This document shows, in pieces, positions 1 to 13,300 of a stretch of DNA of 64,000 nucleotides; the first letter of the stretch is position 1; each line of letters opens with the position of its first letter. Made by a program: the position numbers and the translations under genes. This stretch comes from Oryzias latipes (Eukaryota; Chordata; Actinopteri; Beloniformes; Adrianichthyidae): positions 11,740,735 to 11,804,734 of the forward strand of contig NC_019873.2 in assembly GCF_002234675.1 (NCBI RefSeq), written 5' to 3'. The notes under the pieces were generated by a model. It saw nothing but the letters and a program-made list of their open reading frames with translations. It ran no database searches and was not told the DNA's origin.

Positions 1-1849
1 AACAAGCAGTACATTATGTTTTATTAGTACATAAAAGGGATTGGTATTTGTTTCTGCTTAAAAAATTTTGTTTTGACCAAAGTTTGATACAAATTTGCCC
101 CAAAATTATCAAACAGTTAGCTAATTTGGTTAGACTTGTCTAAAACCTCTTTTCTTTGTTTGTTTATATCAGTTTTATACAGTAGAAATTGATGTATTTT
201 TGTTGTAGTTTAACATTAGTTGAGGTCTTCAAATTTAAATTTATGTTTTAATTATTAACAAATGTTGTCTAAGAAGCCCCAATCATGGTACAACCACCAC
301 AACACGACAATCGTTAACCCTCTACCATAGCTGTCGCCAGCAACTCCTAAATAACACGCTCTTTAACCTACCGTAAATTTGACTGGTTACACATTCCACA
401 CGACTCAGCTGATTTTTATGTGGAGAAAAGCAGTTTTTCATGTCCGGTTTGCACCGATTCTGCTTCGGAATTCGCTGGAATAACGTTAATTTCATAAAAG
501 GTTGAAGAGTTATGTTTGTCAAAAGAGCTAAAGCTTCGGTGGTAAAACGTTACATTCATTTTTCTGTTATTAGCAAATGCCGTTCAAAAGCCCCAATCAT
601 GATACAACCACCACAATGGGACAATGATTTTTAAAAAATAGGTCAAACTATTTTCTCGATTTTCTTCCAAGTACAGACTTTGGACCAGTTTGATTTCCTT
701 TTCTGTTCAAACCTAAAAAGTAGAGTCTTCCGATCAGAAGGTTGCTGGTTCTGACCCCATCTAAAAAGCAAGGCAGTGTCTTACTTGTGAAACAGATTTA
801 AGAGTTTTGTGTAATCAGCTAAATGGTTGTGTAAACCTTTCAAAGGTCCATTTCTCACTATTTTATTTCATTTGTCTAAATCCAGATAGCACCTATCAAA
901 TTCAAAAATCTGCATGAATCAAGTGATATGATATTTCAATGGGAGAACTACAGAAAAGACCTGAATTGAAACAACGAAAACTAAGGCGAGTCCACCCGTC
1001 CTCCCCATCTGCCTCCCTCCTCCTCAGCGGGAACATGTGATAGCCATCGAGGAGCTGTTTCAATCAGGATGTCTCTGGAAAAGCATGTGGGCGATAATGG
1101 AGCACGAGAGAGCAGAAGAAGGGGGGGGGGGCAAGAGAGAAGAGGGTCCCCGAGGGCTATTGGGGGGCCTGCTAAGCAGCTCAACGGCTGCAAACAGCAT
1201 CAGGATCCACATGTGCAAACATTTAAGATATCTGCCGGTGTAATGGGGTCGGCGTGGCCCCTCTCCGGGCGCGCAGAGCCCCGCCGTTTGCCTTCCAACA
1301 CACTTTACTGGAAGGGAGGGCTTTGCTCGAGCTCCTGACGTTTGTCTTTGTGAGTTTTAAAGGAAATTCATTTCTGCAGCTTCTCTTTAAGAAGATCTAA
1401 CTTCCCTGTCTGACCCAGGCTGAACTGGATGGTCGCCTCGGCAAACCTCTGCTTCTACACCCCCAGCCTGTAGGAAATCTCTGAGCTTGTAAGGATTTGT
1501 GAAAAAGCAGCTTGGAAACTAAAGTTTAGGTACTTCAAGGTAAAAGAAAATCATGCGATCTGAGACAAACTGTAGCATCAGCAGTACGTTTTAAAAAAGG
1601 CTAGCAGGCTTGAATTTTGCACAGAAAATCAAAAATTCCTTGACTGGTGAACCCGTCATTTCTCCAATTTGTCTTAGCAACCAGTTTTCTCAGCTTTGAT
1701 TGCCGTATAATCTGCTTTAAGGAAGATTGCACCAAGATGAGGGTCTTTCCTAAAGGTCGGAGGTCATGTTTTTTGTGAACACGTGTGGCTGGTTGTGGGG
1801 GCAGCGGTCTCAGCGAGGATGCAAGGCTCATCCAGAACAGATGAAATAT
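1..1849. other. Intergenic stretch, no gene seen
   Basis: AT-rich spacer to about 960, then a more GC-rich patch to about 1350 with an 11-G run at 1121-1131. No open frame here resembles a known protein and no convincing splice-bounded exon was found. A short direct repeat inside it is listed separately. Confidence 0.5.
274..617. repeat. Pair of short direct repeats 315 bp apart
   Basis: The motif AGCCCCAATCATG followed by TACAACCACCACAA occurs at 274-302 and again at 589-617 with one substitution. The flanks just upstream (AAATG then a GCCCC run) are also similar, so the repeated unit is roughly 43 bp. It could be an old tandem duplication or paired ends of an unrecognised element; no coding content lies between. 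Confidence 0.45.
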
Positions 1850-2100
1850 AATCTCTCCAGGGTGTCCTGGGTCTGCCGCTGGGCCTCCTCTTGCCTTTAA
1901 TGCGCCCCCTAGGAGGCTGTCCAGGTGGGATTCCCTCCATATGTCAACGCTTCCTCTACCGTCTCCTCTCCACGTGGAGCAGCAGTTCTCCTCTGAGATG
2001 CTCCCAGATGGCCGAAGCTTGAGCCCATGCTGTGAGGGAAACTCATTTTTGCCACTTGTACTCATGATCCTCCCTGTTGAACAGTCACAGCTCCTAGGGA
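1850..2100 (-). mobile_element. RTE/Rex3-like LINE fragment (ORF2 3' part)
   Basis: Read on the minus strand this is a decayed copy of the end of a fish non-LTR reverse-transcriptase ORF. It shares its organisation with the clearer plus-strand copy at 45056-45470: a segment for 'aaemsflrr', then a run of basic residues, then the leucine-rich 'gveplllh' block and a GRP-rich tail. Frames are broken. It ends directly against the inverted-repeat element starting at 2105. Family name is from memory of fish repeats; the class is more certain than the clade. Confidence 0.5.
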
Positions 2101-2104
2101 TAGT

Positions 2105-2600
2105 CATTGACTGTATGAGAGAACTGGACTGAGTTACCCCTCCCCTTGGCGTTCCAAAACAGGAAGTATTAGTTCCAAAAAGCCAAAATTACTGTAAAAG
2201 TTACTCAGTCATTTTATTTCTCAGAAAAACCATGTGTGTTCTGCAACCTTTTTATTTTAACATGTTCTTCATCATCCTAATTTCATTTTTTTCCATCACA
2301 TTTTTCTGTAGTTCAAGTAATTTGAGTTATAAACTGACCAATGAAATGCCTCAATAAACGTGTGGGAAACGTTTGACAGATTCTCCCGAGCCAGCTTACA
2401 ACAAGCTCACTCTTGATTGGCCAGAGTGGTTGTCATAGAAACAATGACTCCTACAGACTCGTACCAATCACTGCTTGGCTCTGGCTCCAACACGACATCT
2501 GTATCGTGAAAAAACGGCGACTGAATTGATTGGAGCTGGAAGTAAACCATTTTTATAAGTATGACGTCACACCAAGTCCAGCTCTCTGATTCAGTCAATG
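2105..2600 (-). mobile_element. Non-autonomous TIR element, copy 1
   Basis: The ends are inverted: CATTGACTG at 2105-2113 mirrors CAGTCAATG at 2592-2600, and the inverted match continues imperfectly for about 30 bp through AGAGAACTGGACTGAG and its partner AGTCCAGCTCTCT. The interior is about 500 bp, has no transposase frame, and matches the other copies at 4619-5098, 6223-7254 and 36716-38391. Relative to the latter two this copy is reversed. Size and structure fit a MITE. A clear target-site duplication was not found. Confidence 0.7.
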
Positions 2601-3340
2601 GTTGTAGGTGGTGTTGGGGTGTAGATGCTACTTTAAGGTCTTCAGACTCAACTTTATTTACAACGCAACAGAACTGGGTTGCCATGGTAACATACAAGAG
2701 AAGTGCCACCAAGTTTTTTAGTCTTGAAATTTTACAGAGTTAAATCTGCATTTCAACATTTAGCTGTTCTTCGTCTTTTGTACGCTTCCTTTAGGAGTCA
2801 CAGCGAATCATCAGCCTCCATCTAATCCCATCTTCTGTATCCTCACTCATGTCCTCCTCCTCTACATCCATGAAATCCTTCCTGGTTGCTCCAACCTCAG
2901 CATTCTCAATGTATCCAAACGCCTCTTCACCTCTTTGCTGAACAAAAACCGTTTGGCCTAGTAAGAGGATAATGTTAAAAAAAAAAAAGAAAGCGATTTA
3001 AAAAAAAATGGCTTGAAATCTTTGGTTTTGGCCGAATTTCAGCTTTTTCTGAGTTCTGAATGAAAGCATCGCTCAGCAATAACGCTTCAAGGTCAAGAGG
3101 GAAGTGCCGCCAGACTAAAATGGAAAGAAACAGGAAGAGTCTGGGGTGAGATTCTTTATTTCAGGCACGGAAAGAGCCTCTTCCTCTGGTGGCGCCAGAG
3201 CCACTTTCCTCTTCCTCTTCCTGCGTGCTGAACTCTGTTTGCGTGGCGGGGGAGAGACGACACTTCGTCCATCTTTCCACCGTCTCAACTCCTAGAGCTT
3301 CATGAAAGCGCCACACAGCCAACCTTATAAATCACTTTTC
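2601..3340. other. Spacer downstream of actr2, with a possible LINE 3' end
   Basis: Between about 2785 and 2950 the minus strand resembles a common fish repeat end: a GAGGAGGACATGA stretch followed by GGAGGCTGATGATTCGCTG and a CTCCTAAAGG-type tail. It looks like the 3' untranslated end of a LINE. The rest is spacer with A-runs near 2980-3010 and no gene that I recognise. Confidence 0.4.
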
Positions 3341-3346
3341 TTTATT
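3341..3346 (-). terminator. Candidate poly(A) signal of actr2
   Basis: TTTATT on the plus strand is AATAAA on the coding (minus) strand, 983 nt past the actr2 stop codon. It would give a 3' UTR of roughly 1 kb (4328 down to about 3320). It is the only canonical signal I weighed in this stretch; transcript data were not available. Confidence 0.45.
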
Positions 3347-4328
3347 TAAATCAGCGTTAGGCAGTTATGCTATGAACAACACAGGAAAATAAAAACAAAC
3401 CGTGACAGAAGAAAAACATTAAAACATGATAGATCCAGTTAACATTAACTGCACTTGGCACTGGATAGACGTTCATGGAAAGCAGAGAGAAAAAAAAATA
3501 TACACATTTATTCAAAATAGAAGTGCCTCCAGTAATCATCAAGCTAACCGCGGGGAGTCGCTCTGGAGAACTTAAATATGGTCTCAACAACATTTTACCC
3601 TTTTAAAGATACAGTTTCAGAGTTTTCCGGATCGAAACTGCCTCTGCAGATCAGAGAGAACGCTGCACAAATATTGCTTCAACTGCTTTACATCCAGAGG
3701 CCGCCTGAGCAAATACTGACTCCCGCTTACGTCCCACCACCGTTTTAATACCCCCCTCCCCAGTACCGTCACAGGCCCGATGCCGAGCCCAGGGGCTTCC
3801 CACTTTCAATTCTCATTGAAACAAAGTGATCTCAATCGTTTTTTTTCCGTTTTTTTCTTTTTTTTAGCTGTGCACGGCAACAGCTTTCCAAAGGAAAGAA
3901 GAAGCAAAAGAAAGTCATCCCACTCCCAGAAAACAGCGCTGCGATATCAAAATATATAAAAACAGACGTGAGGTGCAATCGCCTTGGAAACGATGCAGCA
4001 GTCAGCGGCCGTGAGGAGTTTGGAATTTTGCAAGGACTTGGTTCCCCTCTGAAGTTTGTCTAAAAAAAAAACGAAGCAATTCTCGGGCAAACGTCCCCAA
4101 ACCAGCCAGCCGGAGTTTGGGTTTTGCCATCTGCAAAGATGAAATGACTGTGGGCTTAGAAGGAGATCCCGAAGCAGAGAGGAGGAAGCGAAGAGGAGGA
4201 GGATGTTGGATCCCTGTGATGTTTAGAAAATCTCGAGCCAAAACAGAAGAGGGACAAATGGATATATGCTTTGGGATATGTGTGTGTGTGCGGTGAAGGT
4301 GTGTGTGTTATCGTGTCTGTCCAGTGCT

Positions 4329-7300
4329 TTATCTGACGGTGACACCAAGTTTTTCCAGCACACGCACTCCCTTCTCCTGGTACTCCTCCCGGGTCAGCCA
4401 GAAGTTATCCTTGTCTTTCATGATGTCGGCGAGCACAGCTCCACCCAGGAACACCATGTGCTTCCGCCTGGGGGGGTCCTCGATCCGGATCTTGAATTTC
4501 TGCAGAACAAAAAGAAGGGCGAAAGGGTGAGTTCCTGATTACGGATCATCCTTCTCACCCATCCCCCCAAAACCTGCTACTTAGCATCACAAAAACAGCC
4601 AAGCAGCATCAAACTAGATACTATGTGAAGCTGCTGGATCTGGACTGAGTGACCCCCCCCCATGTGTTCCTAACAGGAAGTACCTGCTGGCTCAAAGAAG
4701 CCAAAGTCCCATAGACGTCTATAGAGAAATAAGCAGCTGTTACTCAGTCATTCCATTTGTCAGAATAACCATTCTTGCTCTGATACATTTTTTTTAACAC
4801 GGTCTTGATGATACCAATTTTTTTTCCATTATAGATTTTTTTCTGTAGTTCAAGTTCATCAAGTTATAAACTGGCCAATAACATAAAAGTATGTAGTCTC
4901 ACATTGATCATTCGACAGGTTTCCGATTTCTAGTGGCAGATTTGGACAAATCACTGCTTATTGATGTCGTCTGGCTCCAACATGGCGGCGTTTATATCAT
5001 AAAAGAAGGCGACTGAATTATCTTCATTTTGTTTGAGCCGGAATTAAGGCATTTGCTATGGATCACGTCACTTAGTCCAGTTCTCATTACAGTCGAGGCT
5101 TTTTACTGCTTTGTTGGCTTTATTTTTTCCCAAAATAAAAAAAAAACTGCAATAGTTTAACTATTTTTTGCTGTATTTTTCCCCAAATTTACATTTCCTA
5201 ATTAAAGTGGTGTCATCTGCAAATAGTGTGTCCTATTGAAATTTTGAGTTTGATAAGATTTTAAGATATGTGGTGGGCGGGGTTTCTTCAGACTATTGCA
5301 TTTGACCAATCATTTACATTTGATGTTTCACAACAGACAAACCTCTACAGGACTGAACCCCCATGATGAGCTAAACCGTCAAAATGCTGTTAGCATTCTG
5401 TACCACTCCTATTTTTACAGTAAAAGATTAACACCGTTTGTTTTAAGAACGCCATTACCGTTATTGAAATGTAAACACATTGTGTTTCCGTGAAGGGAGT
5501 TAAACTGCAAACGAAACCCACCACTAGCTGGTATTGAGCTATAAAACGTCTGTTAGAGGGGGGAAAAAGGATGGTTGTTCTGATAAGCTAAGGCAATGTC
5601 ATGTTTCATGCTGGTCAATCAGACCCAGCTTTGTTCTACATACTAGCCAGCATGTCCCCCACACACAAAAAGCACCAAACATCAAACATCAGGTGGAAAA
5701 AGCAGCCTGATGAAAAGTTGATGTTTCATACATGCAGCTATAAAAAATACTTCAAAGTCATTAAGGTCCACAATATCAAAATGAATGTAGTAAGTCTAGA
5801 AGAGAGGATTTTATCAGCAAGCACAAAATTATGAGATTTTACATTTGATTAATCTGGATTACAAAATTCAATTTTATTTTATTGAAATGGTGACTTTAAA
5901 ACATTATGTAATAAATATTGGTTATCCTTATATACACATCTTTTTTTCTCATTTCCATTGACTTGTGAAAAATCTCAAGTTTTACCTTCAGTCATTTTTT
6001 TAAATCACTTTCCTAAAGTTATGTTTACTATAGAGCAATTCAATTACTAAGGCCATAACTTTTGGATCATATAATAACTGTAACTATTACTTTTGAATGT
6101 AATTTCCCAACCAAGGTGCTAAAGCAGTTAAAAAATGTTTTTGGTGTAATATATTTTGACTCAAGACGGCGCCCTTCAGTCCAACCAGATTTAGAAAACA
6201 TGCATCTTTTTAAAGAATTAACCATTGACTGTATAATACATAACTGGATGGATCAGGCGTGACGTCATCCATAGAAATGGCTTACTTCTGATTCCAACTA
6301 AATGAAGTCAATTCATTTTTCCACCATGTCTTTCGCCAAGTTGCAATCAGACGTCCTCAGTAAGTCATGATTGGTCCTGTTTTTTATCTGTATTGTGTAC
6401 ATGTTGACATGTGGACATTTTTGCAGCTAGCAGGTGTGTTGATAACATTTGAGTGTGTGTGGACAGGCCCCGCCCTTTTTGTACTACATTTGAACCGTAC
6501 CGTTATGATAAACAACCAGTAAACTTGCTGCTCTATGCTGCTTCATGGTCTTACCCCCCCCTCTCACTATCACCCCCCCCCCCCCTCTCTAACATCCCTC
6601 TCTTCTTCCCTTCTTTCCTTTTCCGTCCGGTCCAACACTAAAGATTTTCAAACATGATTAAAATGAATAAAGTTTGGCCTCAATTACAAAAGGGTTTATT
6701 CAGACATACCTTTGGTTTGTCTGAATTTTAATAACCCCTGTTGTAAATGTAACATATGTCCAACACAAGAGGCCCTCAGTTCTCATCTGTCTGCCCAGCT
6801 GTTGGACAGGACAAGTTTAAAAAAAATAAATTAAAAAAAACAACAACTCATGATTGGTCCGTCTACATTTTTATGGCAACCATTCTCTCCAATCAGGAGT
6901 GAGCACGTTAAAAGGTCACACCCCTTCCACTAAAATGGGCGTGGGAGAATCTTGCTTCAAAGGTTCGACGCGAGGCCGCCTACTTTTAATGAGGCATCTG
7001 ATTGGTCAGTTTATAACTTGGATAACTTGCATTACAGCAAAAATATTTAAAATATTAGGATTAGCAAGAACATGTTCATAAAAGGCATTAGATTAAGAAT
7101 AGTAATTCTGACAAATATAATGACTGAGTAAAAGCGATTTATTTCTCTAAAAAAAGTCTTTGGAATTTCGCCTTTTTGGGACCAGCAGGTACTTCCTGTT
7201 TGGAACACGAAGGGGGACGGATTGTTCAGTCCAGTTCTCATTTAGCCGACAATGAAATGAACACAAACTTGTCGAGAGTTTTGTGATGGTGAATTTTGAA

Positions 7301-10300
7301 TTCTGAAAGCGCCAACAGCAAAAGGAAATTTCATTTATGTCTCAACAGAGACTTTCAAATTAAATCTTTGGTTTGGATTATCTAGAAAACAAAGATTTAT
7401 ATCCTTGATATTTTTAGTACCAAACATATTTGTTGCTAAAATGATTGACAGGAAAAACAGCAGTGAGGGGGTAAAGTAGAAGAAGAGAGGTTATCTGAAA
7501 GCTCACGACTTCATGACAGAGATGGTGAATTTTTCCAAACATAAAAACAACAAACAAATAAATGCTCAGTTTTGTTTGGAAGGAATTGGCCATCTGGCGC
7601 CTCCTGGTGGTGGTTTGTGCATACTACACAACCCCATTTTATTGACTTGCCAGTATGTTTGGATCAAGTTTACTGTGGATTAAAAGTGATGTTTTGGCAG
7701 CATAGAGTCAGAGTTTGCTGAACCTGAATCTAGGATGCAGCTCTGCCCTTTAAAGCAGCATTTTGCTAACAGAAACCTCAAGGCGGGAAACGGTGGCGGT
7801 TTGAAGGTTCCTCACCGAGAGCTTGTCCACGTCTCCCTTCAGCACCCGCTCCAGGTACAGCTGCTTGAGTTCCCGCTCCAGTCGGGAGGGCAGGCCCGGG
7901 TACATGGTGGACCCCCCAGACAGCACGATGTGTTTGTAGAACTCGGCCCTGAACGCAGACAGAGGGATGCGGGTCAGTGAGAGTGGGACGTGGGACTTAA
8001 CTTAATGATTGAGATGCTGAGTCATCCTTTGGGGACTTGAAGTGAGCGTGCGCTTTTCTTATCTCACCTGGTGTCGATGTCCGCGGCCTGGATGGTGTTA
8101 AAGAGCAGCTCAGCCACTCCCACCCCCTCCACGTTGATGAGGTGGGGCTGGAAGAGCGCCTCGGGGGCTTCGAAACGCTCGCCGCCCACCTTGATCACGC
8201 GGCCATCTGGCAGCTGGACGCATGGAAACGAGAGACCAGATGAGAGCCAGTGAGACGGCTGAAGCGGAACACTTTGGACTAAAAAAATAAGACGTTCAGC
8301 AAGAAGGAAGCAGAGTACAACCATTGCCGCAAAAACGGCTGCACAGGAAATGATGTCAGGCGCAGTCTGCGGCCCCTTTCGGCCGCAGCTACATTGCCCT
8401 CCTTGTTTCGCGTGCTCGCCCGCCCACACCAACCCAAACACAGGCGGTCACAGTGGGCTCAGAGACACAACATGTGCTCGGCAAGGCGTGCAGAAGGGCA
8501 GACTGCAGCTTTAGGTTCTGCGGTTCCCAGCGCAGGAAAAAAATAAAATAAAAAGCAGCTCGGAAAGAAAAGCAAGCCTGATGGAGGCCCTGCACCCCCA
8601 CCTCCACACGTTTGAGTCCCAGAGAAAACAGTGCAGACGCAGCCAGCAGGGCCAAAAAAAGAGCATGTGGCCGTCTCCTTTAACTGAAGCAGATTTAGCT
8701 CCGATTACTTCAGAATTCAGCCACTTTAGAAAAGCAAATCCTCTGAGGCACATTTCTTCATCTGTGGCTATTTTCAGCAGAAATATGAAGCCCGCGCTGA
8801 CGGATACGGAAAGAACTCATTTCACAGCAATAAAAATAAAAGCTTTAACTACAGTAATTCAGAAAAAGCTCAATGTAACGTCCAAGTTTTCCTGAAATCA
8901 CATTTTAAATATGAGCTTCTTCTTTCAACCACAAAAACATGACATAGTTTACAACCGGAGATGCAGGCAGGCAGAAACCAGCCTGGAAAATCTGGTTTTC
9001 CACAAACAGCCAGGCAGGAAAGAGAGAGAGGGGGGTGGGGGGGTCAAAGGTTCACATTTTTTAAGATTTTCATACTTTTTTTATGTTTCTTTGGCTAAAT
9101 ATTTAGCATCAAGTGAGTTTACAGAGTGACCTTTGGGTTTGTAAGAAGAATAAAAGACCAACTCAATGAGCAGAAGCAGCAGGACACAATCAGGACACAG
9201 AGGAATGTACGCATCATCGATCTGCAGAAACCACTCAGAAGTTCCTCCTCCTTCCTTCCTTCCAGGAACAAACTGCTTCAATAAATATTATTTTCACTAT
9301 GTTAAACTATGAAGATAAGTTTCTGCTCCCAAAAAAAAAAGCTTACTGAGGGCATTCCTCCAAACCTCTGCATCCAATTTCTAAACCCACTAATGAAAAT
9401 GCTGTTTTTGGTATTTTTACCGTGTTCATGTGGAGGACATTTATAAAGAAAGTTAGGCTAAAAATTGTATTTTTGAGTTTTTCTTAATTTAAATCCTTGT
9501 GAATGTGGAGCAGACGAAAAAATGTCATTAGAAAAAGATTGTATTTGTGACAAAATATGCTGGGGGGGGCGGCAAGCTCTCTGCTCCACTCCGATGCATC
9601 CACATGTAGACAAATGGACCCATGCAAGTCCTTGTTTACCTCTTCGGAACCGACATCTTGATCAAAACTATACGACTAGATAGCTCCAATGTTTTATATA
9701 TATACTCTGTTGCACTGCTAATGTTAAGATGGGGGTGTGAGGGGCTGTAAGCTAGCAGGAGAGCATGTAAACAGAGAACTCAACAACGCGGAGGGTGGGG
9801 GGCTCGACAACAGGTTTTTAAATTTTTAGGATCACAAGTAAAAGACCACTGAGAACGCGTTTAACATATTGAATGTACCAATCATCTGAAGATCGCATGA
9901 TTTAAGCATTTAGGAAAGCGTTTACCGTGTACGACTCCACGAGTACGGTGGTCTCCAGCGCCAGCTTCTGCTCCTGCTCGATGTTGTAGCCCACGTAGCA
10001 CAGCTTCTCCTTCATCATGCGCACCGTCTCAAAGTCTGCCGAGTGGTTGAAGGCGTAGCCCCTCAACAGCAGAAGCTGCGCCGAACAGAAAACAGTTCCT
10101 TACACTCTGCCACCTGAGGAGCGGCTCGGGGGAGTCCGGGCGTGGCGTACCTTAATGAGGTAGCGGGTGATGTCCCTGCCGGCGATGTCCAGGCGCCTGG
10201 TGAGATGCGGCAGGCTGAAGCCCTCGTACACGGGACAGATGTGCGTCACGCCATCACCCGAGTCCACAACCACACCGGTGAGAAGACCTGCCAAAACCAG

Positions 10301-13300
10301 AACCCGAGAGCTGCCGAATCCTAATGGAAAACTACAAAAACTGCTATGTTACCATGGAAACATGATGGTGGGCGGAGCTTTTTAGGGAAACACTTCTAGT
10401 TTTTTACTGCTTTTCAAATCAAACTCTTTGAAAAGAAAGTAATGACGCGGCTTTGGGCCTCTCCTGTTATAAGTGCCGAACCCCAAACCTTTTCTTACCT
10501 TGAGCGTACAGAGTGAGCACCGCCTGGATAGCGATGTAGACTCCTGCAAACTGGTACGTCTCAAACATCACCTGCAGGAAAAAACAAAAGTGAAGGCCTC
10601 ATCCTGATACACAATCAGGAGGAACCAAAACCAGATGATCCAAAAACAGAGAAAAAAAGAAGTAGAAAGAAAACATCTACAAGTGCAGACCCTCATGAAT
10701 AAAAACGGGATGGAACGTCATCCTGGACAACCTTTGATGTCAGATCCAAAACTTTGGAGGTGTGATCAGGGATTTCCTTTAATCAGAAGACCTCCACTTT
10801 GGCCTGTTCCCCATTAGAAAAGCCTCCAATTCAGTTACAACTTTAAAAAGATCAAAGTATGAAGCTCAAGTGCTTGTGTCTATAAAATCAAAGCCCAGAA
10901 GTCCATTACCTTCTTGTTTCATGTGTTAAAGAAGGTCTTTCAATTAAGTATTTTGATTAAATTTGCCAAAACGGGCAAATTTTTTCCAGATTTACACTGA
11001 GGATTAAAGTATGTAGGGTACATTTTTTAAAAGAAAATCAAGGAAAATTGAATATTCTTTATTAAATCTGGATAAACTACATTTATTTGCTTAAGAAGAA
11101 AAAAAATCTAGATAGTTTAAGTGTTAGATCAACAACCTCAGATGCGTAGATTGGATGGAGGGCTTTGATAGCATGATTTTTTCAAAATAAAAGCTTTCTG
11201 AGCTTTAATGTTTCGTTAAGCACAAAGAAAAGCAGCTTCAAAAAGCTGAAGTGGGCAGGCCCCCAGAGGAGAGCCCCCGTCCTTGTACCAGCGTACCTCA
11301 ATGATTTTCTCCCGGTTCTTGGTGGGGTTCATGGGGGGCTCCGTCAGCAGGATCTTGCAGTTGCGGGAGCTGATGTTGAGCTTCTCTGGCCCAAAGGTGT
11401 AGTCCCACAGGTGCTTCATGTCATCCCAGTTCCTGACGATGCCGTTCTCCATGGGGTAGTTCACCTCCAGCATGGAGCGCAGCTCGCTGGCTTCATCTCC
11501 CACCATCAAGTCCTGAGAAAGAGGGGGGGGGATACATTTAGAAATGGCCATGAGTGGGGTCCCATGTGGAAAAGCTCCATTTGAACCTTCTCTTGGGTCA
11601 TTTGCCTTTTTGTCATCAACAAACAAAAAAATCAATTAAACTTCTTTTTACCCAGCATGCACCAATTCACCATCTTTCCATGCACAAACACCTGTAAACA
11701 CTTCAACCCTGGCAACGGCAAAACAGTCGTTTCATCCTCATTCAACTGTCGGCATGCGGGGCACACGGCCATGTGAGCAGCTGCCGGGTTAGCGCCCGGG
11801 GTTGGCCGCCGTTAGCCACAGCCCTGGCGTCTCACCTTCCACTCGGAGACATCAAAAGCCTGCTCCAGGCAGCGTTATATGGGTTCATCCTGTGGCATTA
11901 ACAAAGTACCAGACGCAGGCATCGCCGCCATGTGGTCTCAATAAAAGAAAGGGGAAAAAAAAGGAAGAAAGAAACCCAGAAAAGCAGATGTGCTTCTGAT
12001 TCAGAGCCTTTTTAAGCACATTTTAAGTGTGTGCAGCTCTACTGATACTTCTATTTTGCATAATTAAAGGGTTTTAAAAAGATTACCGGGCGGTAGATCA
12101 ATTTAAACCCTGCTCCAATTACAAGATTTAACATAAACGGTAATTATGGCATTAGATTTCCATTTTTGGTTCCAAATATGCCCATTTCTTTTATTTAAAG
12201 GCTTTTGTTTTCTTTATAATTCAAGTGGCTAAAGCAGAAAACAGAAATAAATATTGGAAAGAAAATCATTCAAATTGGGTCAAGACAGCAGAGAGTAGAA
12301 AAAATCATCACTTTTTCTATTACAGTTTATCTTTAAATATCGAAGTGAATTGAGAATTTGGCGGATAATCAGATATTAAAGGGGAGCACTAACTTTTTCA
12401 CAAATACATGCAGATTTAGACTGATTCTAATGTGATAAAGATACTAAAAATAGATTCTGTGAGGTGAACCGATGCAGCTGCAGCTGATAGAGATTTAACT
12501 CTTTTCTTGTTTGGTTTAGAGCCGGCTAGAAGTGTCAGGACGAAGATCAGAGACTCTGGAAGTGGAAGGCGTCCAAAATGTCTTTTAGCGCTCCACCGCT
12601 AACAGCTGCTGCGTGATTCAGCGCAGCTCTTCCCTGCTAAACACTTCCAGCCTGACGAGACGTTCACACAACCCACACCTCATTCCCTAAAAACACTTTA
12701 TGGAAAGAAAGGCAAACGAGCTGGATGAGGAGGAAGAAGACGACAAAGAAGAAGAGAAAGAGAAGGATGAGGAGGTGGTTGGGGAGGGAGAGGAAGAGGG
12801 GGAAAGAAGGAAGACGAAGAAGTCAAAGAAAAAGAAGATGCGAAAAAGGAAAAAGGAGGAGGAGGAAGAAGATGACAAAGAGGAAGGAGAAGAAATAGGA
12901 GGAGTACAAAAATGAAGACAAAGAAGATGAAGTCAAAGACAAAGACAACAAAAGGAAGATGAAGAAGGAGGAGGAAGAAGAAAACACCAAAGAAGAAGAA
13001 GAAATTGAAAGACAGAGGAGGAAGAAAGAGAAGAGTTGACTTGAAAAACATCAGTCTAATCAGGGGTCACAGATAACAAGAAAAAGAACAATTAAGAAGA
13101 TAAAGATGAAGAAAAGGAAGGAGGAGGAAAAAGAGCATGAAGAAGACAGAATGGAGGAGGAAGAAAAAAAGGAATAAGACAACAAAACCTAAAGAAGGAG
13201 AAGAAGAAATAGAAGATGAAGGAGAAGGAAGAAGAAAATGTAAGAAACATGAAGATGAAGAAGGAAAAGGAGAACAATGAGAGGAAGAAATAGAAGACAA

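Noticed and set aside
1601-2107. 168-codon minus-strand frame
   Set aside because: It overlaps the RTE-like LINE fragment, has no conserved domain in that phase and no splice context.
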